Origin: CAZCBN01 sp964496975
Lineage (GTDB): Bacteria; Planctomycetota; Phycisphaerae; Phycisphaerales; UBA1924
Length of the DNA: 5,922 bases
Direction: 5' to 3'
NCBI GenBank assembly: GCA_964496975.1
Contig: CAZCBN010000165.1
Location: 1 to 5,922 of the forward strand
In this document: piece by piece, positions 1-4,847 of the stretch
Position numbering within the stretch: the first letter of the stretch is position 1
Layout: every line of letters begins with the position of its first letter
Notes under the pieces: model-generated
Database searches by the model: none
What the model was told of the DNA's origin: nothing
Seen by the model: only the letters and a program-made list of their open reading frames with translations
Made by a program: the position numbers and the translations under genes

Positions 1-1038
1 CTTGCGGTACTCGTCGAACGTCGTCGCGCCGATGCACTGGATCTCGCCGCGGGCGAGCGCGGGCTTCAGCACGTTGGAGGCGTCGATCGCGCCCTCGGCG
101 CCGCCCGCGCCCACCAGCGTGTGCAGCTCGTCGATGAAGAGGATGACGTTCTTCGCGCGGCGGACCTCGTTCATCACCGCCTTGATGCGCTCCTCGAACT
201 GGCCGCGGTACTTGGTGCCCGCGACCATCATCGCGAGGTCCAGCACCACGAGCCGCTTGTCGAAGAGGATCTCGGGCACGTCGTTGCTGATGATGCGCTG
301 CGCCAGGCCCTCGACGATCGCCGTCTTGCCCACGCCCGCCTCGCCCAGCAGCACCGGGTTGTTCTTCGTGCGGCGGCAGAGCACCTGCGTCACACGCTCG
401 ATCTCGTTCGCCCGGCCGATGACGGGGTCGAGCGTGCCCTCGCGGGCCAGCTCCGTCAGGTCGCGGCCGAAGCTGTCGAGCGCGGGGGTCTGGCTCTTGC
501 GGCGGGCGCCGCCCTTCTCGCCGGCAGCGCCGGCGGCCGCGGGGTCGCCGCCCGCGCCGGGCGCGGCGGTGCCGCCGGCCGAGGCCTGCTCGCCCTCGGC
601 GCCGGCGCCCAGCAGGTTCAGCACCTCTTCACGCACCTCTTCGAGCTTCAGGCCCAGGTTCATCAGCACCTGCGCGGCGACGCCGTCGTGCTCGCGCAGC
701 AGGCCCAGCAGCAGGTGCTCGGTGCCGACGTAGTTGTGGTTGAGGTTGCGGGCCTCTTCGATGGCGTACTCGATGACCTTCTTGGCCCGGGGGGTCTGGG
801 GCAGCTTGCCCATCGTGACCATGTCGGGGCCGGTCTTCACCAGCTTCTCGACCTCGAGGCGGACCTTGCGCAGGTCGACGTCGAGGTTCTTCAGGACGTT
901 CGCGCCGACGCCGCTGCCCTCTTTGACCAGGCCCAGCAGGATGTGCTCGGTGCCGATGTACTCGTGGTTGAAGCGCTGGGCCTCCTGGTTGGCCAGGGCC
1001 ATGACTTTGCGCGCGCGGTCGGTGAATCGCTCGAACAT
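1..1038 (-). CDS. clpC: ATP-dependent Clp protease ATP-binding subunit ClpC, N-terminal part
   Basis: This is a cytoplasmic AAA+ unfoldase that feeds substrates to ClpP. 346 residues are visible and the frame is open to the left edge; the family is usually 800-850 residues, so the rest of the first ATPase domain, the middle domain and the second ATPase domain lie outside. The visible order is two Clp_N repeats (about 1-70 and 78-143, each with a GTEH motif at 29-32 and 105-108), an Ala/Gly linker (145-183), then the first AAA+ domain with Walker A GEAGVGKT (232-239), pore loop KYRG (276-279), Walker B VILFIDE (298-304) and sensor-1 GATT (337-340). It stops just short of where the arginine fingers should be. 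The ATG at 1038 follows GGAGG (1051-1047) by 8 bases and gives the usual MFERFTDRAR start. The N-terminus favours ClpC over ClpA or ClpB; the diagnostic middle domain is not visible. Confidence 0.95.
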   Translation of the reverse strand, partial: MFERFTDRARKVMALANQEAQRFNHEYIGTEHILLGLVKEGSGVGANVLKNLDVDLRKVRLEVEKLVKTGPDMVTMGKLPQTPRAKKVIEYAIEEARNLNHNYVGTEHLLLGLLREHDGVAAQVLMNLGLKLEEVREEVLNLLGAGAEGEQASAGGTAAPGAGGDPAAAGAAGEKGGARRKSQTPALDSFGRDLTELAREGTLDPVIGRANEIERVTQVLCRRTKNNPVLLGEAGVGKTAIVEGLAQRIISNDVPEILFDKRLVVLDLAMMVAGTKYRGQFEERIKAVMNEVRRAKNVILFIDELHTLVGAGGAEGAIDASNVLKPALARGEIQCIGATTFDEYRK

Positions 1039-1046
1039 CGGAACGT

Positions 1047-1120
1047 CCTCCCGGCCCCCCGGTCGGCCGAAAGGCCGCGCCGGAAAACCCCTGGCGAAGG
1101 AAACCAGATCGACCGGAGGC
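1047..1120 (-). promoter_or_regulatory. clpC leader: Shine-Dalgarno site with possible masking fold
   Basis: Read on the minus strand, the clpC ribosome binding site is GGAGG (1051-1047), 8 bases before the ATG. About 60 bases upstream, GCCTCCGG (1120-1113) can pair with CCGGGAGG (1054-1047): CCTCC with GGAGG, then GG with CC across a one-base bulge. Between the two arms is a small hairpin, CGGCC-TTTC-GGCCG (1077-1064). Such a fold would hide the ribosome binding site, as in RNA thermometers of heat-shock genes. The complementarity is seen; the function is inference, and in sequence this GC-rich such pairing can occur by chance. Confidence 0.3.
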
Positions 1121-1278
1121 CGCCCCCACGGGGCCGGGACGGTCGCCGCCTGCTTCCCCGTTCCCCATGCGTCGCGGGCGCGGCGGGGGACCGGCGGTGG
1201 GCGTTGATCACGGCGGATCGCGGCCCAACCTCTTTATACGTCAACCGCAGGCCGGCGGACGCAGGATGGCAGGTGTGG

Positions 1279-1294
1279 TGCACCCGCCGTGCCA
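1279..1294 (-). promoter_or_regulatory. Putative sigma-54 (-24/-12) promoter for clpC
   Basis: The minus strand reads TGGCACGGCGGGTGCA from 1294 to 1279. Against the consensus TGGCACG-N4-TTGCW it agrees at 11 of 12 specified positions (the first T of TTGC is G), and the invariant GG and GC are exactly 10 bases apart. Transcription would start near 1268 and leave a leader of about 230 bases before the clpC ATG. No other gene starts downstream in this direction. The match is seen; use by RpoN is inference. Confidence 0.45.
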
Positions 1295-1461
1295 AACGAA
1301 CGACCCGGTCTCGGGCCGTCGCCGCCCGGGGCACGCCGGGCGTGATGCCTTTGATCGACGCGTCGGGGGCCGATCTGAGGCGAGAGCCGCGACAGAACCG
1401 GGGGGTGCCGACGCGCTCGCCCTGCCGGTCTGGCAGCCCGGCGCGGCAAGGGCCGCCGCGA

Positions 1462-2766
1462 TCAGCGGTCGGCGACGGCCGAGCCGTCCGCGACGATGCG
1501 GATCGGGAGCGACGATTCGGCGACGGCGTTGCCCACGAGGTCACGCACGATGACTTTCAGGCGATAGGCCCCCACAGTCAGGGTGGCGGGCAGGGTGATC
1601 TGATCGACCTGGAAGTAGTCGGACACCTTATTGAGGGAGGTGTAGGTGGTCTCCACGGCCGGCCGGCGCCAGGCGAGCAGGCCGTCGGCGTCGTGGAAGA
1701 GCTGCAGTTCTTGCGCGACGCGGAGGCGGTGGGAGCGGGGGTCCGAGTCGGCCGGGGTGTCGGGGGTGGTGATGGGGGTTTCGATCGGGGTGTCGCCTGA
1801 AGCGGGCACGTCGACCCGCTCGGTCACAAAGTGATCGAGCTCGGTGTAGACGATCGCGCGGATGGGGCGGCCGGCGGGGAAGGACTTGGAGGGATAGGCA
1901 GCGTATTGCCCGAAACCAGTGACTTTCGTGCACAGCTCGACGCGGCGGATGCGCAGGGTGTGCAGCGCGTCGAGCCCGGTTTGGGCGGTCGCGAGGCGGG
2001 TGGAGACGGCCTCAGGCGTGAGGGTTTGATCGGGGGCGGTAAGGCCCTCAAAGGCGGTGCGCAGGGCGCGGAGGGCGGCGACCTGGTGCGGGGGGAGCGT
2101 GCCGCGGTCGATCAGATCGTCCAGCGTGGTGCGCACGGCGCCGGGGTGAACGGCCTCCAACGCGGCGAGCTGCGCGGCGAAGCGGGACGGGTCGTCGGCG
2201 GTGCGGGCCTGTTCGGCCAGCACGGCGACGGCGTCGGTGACGGCACGGCGGACGCGGTCCTCGGGGGAGAGCGGCGGATCGGCCGGCGCGGCGGCGGCCT
2301 CGGGCGACGCGGTGCCGGCGAGCGCGGCGAGGCCGGCGTTGGGCTCGGCGGGCGCGGCGGCGGTGGCCTCGGTGTCGGCGGTGGAAGTCGGAGGGGCCGC
2401 GGCCGGGTCGTCGATGCGGATGGCGGCGGTGGCGTCGGTGGGTGCGTCGGTGGGTGCGGTTGCGGGTGAGGCTGGGGCGGCGAAGTGGGACTCCAGGCCT
2501 TGGAGCGTGGCGGCCATCAGGTCGTCGAGCCGGCCTCGGTCGCTGGCGACGGCGTCGGTGGAGGCCTGGGCCACGGCGTCGGGCAGGGAGGGGGAAGTGC
2601 CGTCGCGGAGGGCGGCGAGGGAGGTGTCGGGGGGCCCGGGCTGGGACGTGGCGCGGGGCTCGTTGGCGCGGAAGAAGGAGCACGCCGGGAGCGCGAGCGC
2701 GGCGGCGAGCGCGATGGTGAGTGCGGCGGCGGGCCGGGCGGCGCGGGGTGTCGACGGGGCGGGCAT
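1462..2766 (-). CDS. Predicted lipoprotein of unknown function, Planctomycetes-type C-terminal domain
   Basis: The product is 434 residues and its function is unknown. The N-terminus is a lipoprotein signal: Arg8 and Arg11, a hydrophobic stretch 13-26, then lipobox LPAC with Cys29; Ser30 at +2 suggests the outer membrane if the E. coli rule holds here. Then follow a short helical part (60-95), a disordered Ala/Pro/Thr/Asp linker (96-168) containing APTD twice (residues 104-111), a helical segment (170-245), and a compact C-terminal domain (about 275-430). The last carries CTKVTGFGQY (279-288), YTELDHF, SDYFQVDQITLP (382-393) and GAYRLKVIVRD (399-409), with alternating hydrophobics that suggest a beta-sandwich; I recall similar unassigned domains in planctomycete proteins. 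ATG at 2766 was chosen because GGAGG lies 6 bases upstream and the signal sequence begins there; in-frame ATGs at 2817 and 2913 lack both. It shares direction with clpC but lies 423 bases away. Confidence 0.8.
   Translation of the reverse strand: MPAPSTPRAARPAAALTIALAAALALPACSFFRANEPRATSQPGPPDTSLAALRDGTSPSLPDAVAQASTDAVASDRGRLDDLMAATLQGLESHFAAPASPATAPTDAPTDATAAIRIDDPAAAPPTSTADTEATAAAPAEPNAGLAALAGTASPEAAAAPADPPLSPEDRVRRAVTDAVAVLAEQARTADDPSRFAAQLAALEAVHPGAVRTTLDDLIDRGTLPPHQVAALRALRTAFEGLTAPDQTLTPEAVSTRLATAQTGLDALHTLRIRRVELCTKVTGFGQYAAYPSKSFPAGRPIRAIVYTELDHFVTERVDVPASGDTPIETPITTPDTPADSDPRSHRLRVAQELQLFHDADGLLAWRRPAVETTYTSLNKVSDYFQVDQITLPATLTVGAYRLKVIVRDLVGNAVAESSLPIRIVADGSAVADR
2432..2455. repeat. 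12-base tandem repeat inside the lipoprotein linker
   Basis: GCGTCGGTGGGT occurs twice head to tail, followed by the start of a third copy (GCGG). In the lipoprotein frame on the minus strand each unit encodes four residues of an APTD repeat, so unit number can change without a frameshift. It lies in the predicted disordered linker, where length variation would be tolerated. Confidence 0.6.
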
Positions 2767-3000
2767 GCGGGACCTCCGTGTCCGTGTTGCGGCGCGCTCC
2801 GGCGCCGGGTGAGGCATCGGACGAGCGGGGGTGGAAGGGTGAATCGCGGGGGGGGGTGTGTCGGACGGGCGGGCGGTGCGGGGCGCGTCGGCGGCATCGG
2901 GGAGGGCCCACATGCGGCGTGCGGTGGGCGCGTCCGGCCGGCCGGGGCGGCGCCGCGCGTGGTTTGACGCGATGCGGCGAAGCGATGGGCCGAACGGGAA

Positions 3001-3013
3001 CGCGGTCACCGCG
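3001..3013. promoter_or_regulatory. 13-base inverted repeat, possible operator
   Basis: CGCGGT-C-ACCGCG is a perfect 6-base inverted repeat around one central base. It ends 7 bases before the -24 element of the putative chemoreceptor promoter, a position where a bound protein would touch the polymerase. Its centre, GGTCACC, is not simply a GC-only palindrome. The binding protein is unknown and the role is inference. Confidence 0.3.
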
Positions 3014-3020
3014 CGGCGGA

Positions 3021-3036
3021 TGGCGGGGGCGTTGCT
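3021..3036 (+). promoter_or_regulatory. Putative sigma-54 (-24/-12) promoter for the chemoreceptor gene
   Basis: The sequence TGGCGGGGGCGTTGCT agrees with TGGCACG-N4-TTGCW at 10 of 12 specified positions, including TGGC, TTGCT and the exact 10-base gap between the GG and GC pairs. Transcription would begin near 3047, giving a leader of about 35 bases before the ATG at 3082. That distance is ordinary and supports the ATG over the upstream in-frame TTG at 3064. Chemotaxis genes are a known class of sigma-54 targets in many bacteria; its use here is inference. Confidence 0.45.
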
Positions 3037-3081
3037 CCCGGGCCGCGTGGAGAGACCGGGGGCTTGATCGGGGACTTCGCC

Positions 3082-4719
3082 ATGCGTTTGACCATTCGCG
3101 CTCGTCTGTGGCTGGGGTTTGGGGTGGTGCTGTCGCTGGTGGTGCTGATGTGCCTCGTGGTGATGTCGGGGCTGCGGCGGCAGGGGGTGCTGACGACGGA
3201 GGTGCTGAAGGTGTCGTTCCCGACGGCGGCGGCGGCGCAGCAGCTCTCGGGCGGCATTCCGGACTGCAAGGTGGCGATGCGCGACATGTTTTTGAGCGAG
3301 GGGAAGGCGGAGGCGCTGGCCCCCGCGGTGGCGGCGTGGAAGCGGGCGTGGGAGCGGACGGACGGGGGGCTTGCGCTGCTGGTGGAGCTGGCGCCGGAGT
3401 TTGACGACCCGAAGCAGCGGGCGGCGGTGGGGGACCTTGAGGCGGTGCTTTCGGAGCTGCGTGAGGTGCACCGCCGGGCGGCGGCGCTGGTGCAGTCGGG
3501 GGATATCCCGGCGGCGCGGACGCTGATCCGCGAGCAGGGGGTGGCGCCGACGGTGCGCGGGGACGAGCTGGTGACGCAGATCGTGGACGCGCACGAGGTG
3601 GCGACGGCGGCGAAGTCGGATTCGCTGTCGGCGATCGCGGCGACGAACGTCACGATGCTGGCGGTGTGCGGGCTCGGCGCGGTGGGGTCGGGGCTCGTGG
3701 CGGCGTTCTTCATCATCCGGAGCATTGTGCGTCCGCTGGGGAGGCTCGATGCGCGGCTGACGGACATCGTGAAGGGGGAGGGGGACCTGACGGTCCGGCT
3801 GGACGACACGGCGCGGGACGAGCTCGGCGCGGTGGCGCGGTCGTTCAACGCGTTCGCGGAGAAGATCCGCGCGACGATCCAGCAGGCGGGGAACTCGGCG
3901 ACGCAGGTGGCGGCGGCGGCGACGGAGATCGCGGCGTCGGCCGAGGAGATGAGCCGGGTGGTGGAGCAGCAGCAGGCGGAGGTGTCGCAGGTGGCGGCGG
4001 CGATCACGGAGATGACGCAGAGCATCGTGATGATCGCGGGCAAGGCGGCGGACGCGAGCCGGCGGACGGACGAGACGCGGGAGATCGCCGAGCAGAGCGG
4101 GGCGGCGGTGGAGACGACGATCGCGGACATGCGGGAGATGAACGCGGTGGTGGGCCGCTCGAGCGAGCAGATCCAGGACCTTGGGCAGAAGAGCGAGCAG
4201 ATCGGGAAGGTGGTCGCGGTGATCAACGAGATCGCGGACCAGACGAACCTGCTGGCGCTGAACGCGGCGATCGAGGCGGCGCGGGCGGGCGAGCACGGGC
4301 GCGGGTTCGCCGTGGTGGCGGACGAGGTGCGGAAGCTTGCGGAGCGGACGACGGGGGCGACGTCGGAGGTGGGGTCTTCGATCGCGGAGATCCGAGGGGT
4401 GACGAAGGCGGCGGTGGAGCAGGTGGAGACGGCGGCCGAGCGGTCCAAGCTGGGGACGGCGCGGGCGAACTCGGCGGGGGAGGGGATGCGGCGGATCTTG
4501 ACGATGACGGGGGACGTCGGTGGGATGGTGGGGTCGATCGCCGCGGCGAGCGAGCAGCAGTCTGTGGCGGCGGAGCAGGTGAACCGCTCGATGGAGGCGG
4601 TGTCGAAGGCGAGCCGGGAGACGTCGGTGGGGGCGTCGCAGGCGGCGCAGGCGGCGCAGGACTTGTCGCGGAGCGCGGAGGAGCTGCGGGCGCTGGTGGG
4701 GCAGTTCAAGGTGGCGTAG
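3082..4719 (+). CDS. Methyl-accepting chemotaxis protein (chemoreceptor)
   Basis: This 545-residue inner-membrane receptor signals through CheW and CheA to control motility or a related output. Order: short cytoplasmic N-terminus, TM1 (about 9-28), an all-helical periplasmic sensor (about 30-190) resembling a four-helix-bundle MCP domain, TM2 (about 191-213), HAMP (213-266; Pro218, DELG 246-249), then a coiled-coil signalling domain to the end. The hairpin tip is textbook (DQTNLLALNAAIEAARAGE, 386-404, followed by GRGFAVVADEVRKLAERT). Likely methylation or deamidation sites include Glu288-Glu289 and AASEQQSVAA (488-497; Gln492-Gln493). The protein ends in QFKVA, with no NWETF-like CheR/CheB tether. 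The ATG has only a weak GGGGA 7 bases upstream; an in-frame TTG at 3064 would add six residues but fits the start of TM1 less well. No other chemotaxis gene is visible, so it looks like an orphan receptor. The ligand is unknown. Confidence 0.95.
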   Translation: MRLTIRARLWLGFGVVLSLVVLMCLVVMSGLRRQGVLTTEVLKVSFPTAAAAQQLSGGIPDCKVAMRDMFLSEGKAEALAPAVAAWKRAWERTDGGLALLVELAPEFDDPKQRAAVGDLEAVLSELREVHRRAAALVQSGDIPAARTLIREQGVAPTVRGDELVTQIVDAHEVATAAKSDSLSAIAATNVTMLAVCGLGAVGSGLVAAFFIIRSIVRPLGRLDARLTDIVKGEGDLTVRLDDTARDELGAVARSFNAFAEKIRATIQQAGNSATQVAAAATEIAASAEEMSRVVEQQQAEVSQVAAAITEMTQSIVMIAGKAADASRRTDETREIAEQSGAAVETTIADMREMNAVVGRSSEQIQDLGQKSEQIGKVVAVINEIADQTNLLALNAAIEAARAGEHGRGFAVVADEVRKLAERTTGATSEVGSSIAEIRGVTKAAVEQVETAAERSKLGTARANSAGEGMRRILTMTGDVGGMVGSIAAASEQQSVAAEQVNRSMEAVSKASRETSVGASQAAQAAQDLSRSAEELRALVGQFKVA

Positions 4720-4752
4720 GCGAGGTGGAGTAGGCAACGTGGCGTAGGCCGG
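4711..4752. repeat. Three 14-base tandem repeats across the chemoreceptor stop codon
   Basis: Copies at 4711-4724, 4725-4738 and 4739-4752 share the core GTGGCGTAGG (the middle copy reads GTGGAGTAGG), with looser last four bases. The first copy contains the last codons and TAG stop of the chemoreceptor gene (4717-4719). As 14 is not a multiple of three, the repeated TAGs at 4717, 4731 and 4745 fall in all three forward frames. Confidence 0.75.
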
Positions 4753-4792
4753 CCGCGTCGGCGGGGCCGGGGAAGCCGTGGGGAGTGCTTGA

Positions 4793-4832
4793 GGCCGGCT
4801 CGTCCTTGTTGGGGCGGGCCGGCTGTTTTCTT
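4793..4832 (+). terminator. Rho-independent terminator of the chemoreceptor gene
   Basis: GCCGGCTCGTCC (4794-4805) pairs with GGGCGGGCCGGC (4812-4823) over 12 pairs, two of them G-U, around the six-base loop TTGTTG; G4793 and T4824 can add one more wobble. The T-rich tail TGTTTTCTT (4824-4832) follows directly. It lies about 75 bases past the stop codon. On the minus strand the two wobbles become C-A mismatches and there is no T-run, so it should not serve the convergent delta-subunit gene. Confidence 0.85.
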
Positions 4833-4847
4833 GGGTTCGGGTGGGCG

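Larger units (their letters stand above)
1039..1461. other. Intergenic region between the lipoprotein gene and clpC
   Basis: I see no convincing gene in these 423 bases; the open frames crossing them have no family resemblance or good start signal. It holds, from the lipoprotein side to clpC: a perfect 7-base inverted repeat CGCCCGG-N6-CCGGGCG (1323-1342) without a T-run, a sigma-54-like site (1294-1279), the only AT-rich patch of the region with TTGACG followed directly by TATAAA on the minus strand (1244-1233), and the clpC leader with its Shine-Dalgarno site. I did not see a CIRCE element or a CtsR-type repeat, the usual heat-shock operators for this gene. Confidence 0.6.
2767..3081. other. 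Divergent intergenic region between the lipoprotein and chemoreceptor genes
   Basis: These 315 bases hold no gene I can support. On the lipoprotein side are its Shine-Dalgarno GGAGG (2777-2773, minus strand) and a 10-base palindrome CCGGCGCCGG (2799-2808). In the middle are a run of nine G (2848-2856), a 12-base palindrome CCGGCCGGCCGG (2934-2945) and a 10-base palindrome GCGGCGCCGC (2947-2956). On the chemoreceptor side are the dyad CGCGGT-C-ACCGCG (3001-3013) and a sigma-54-like site (3021-3036). I could not identify a promoter for the lipoprotein gene. Confidence 0.6.

Noticed and set aside
1323..1342. Perfect 7-base inverted repeat as a terminator for the lipoprotein gene
   Set aside because: There is no T-run after it on the minus strand and it lies about 120 bases past the stop codon. 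It could equally be an operator upstream of clpC, so it is mentioned only as a hairpin.
121..1800. A long plus-strand open frame antisense to clpC and the start of the spacer
   Set aside because: It is the mirror of clpC: the minus strand holds clear Clp_N and AAA+ motifs, while this frame gives a low-complexity protein without recognisable domains.
2848..2856. Run of nine G as a phase-variable tract (also G-runs at 5469-5476 and 5620-5626)
   Set aside because: The first is intergenic and away from any promoter call. The other two lie inside holA, where slippage would break an essential gene. They are more likely composition effects or places prone to sequencing error.
3064..3081. TTG at 3064 as the chemoreceptor start
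   Set aside because: It would add six residues (MIGDFA) before the typical MRLTIRARL opening, and it would lie only about 17 bases from the predicted transcription start; the ATG at 3082 fits better, though its ribosome site is weak.
3006..4709. A 567-codon minus-strand frame opposite the chemoreceptor gene
   Set aside because: It is a Ser/Ala/Arg-rich translation with no domain; the plus strand encodes a textbook chemoreceptor over the same bases.
4747..4770. GGCCGGCC palindrome and CCGGCC/GGCCGG inverted repeat as a terminator for holA
   Set aside because: The stem is only six bases with a ten-base loop and there is no T-run on the minus strand.
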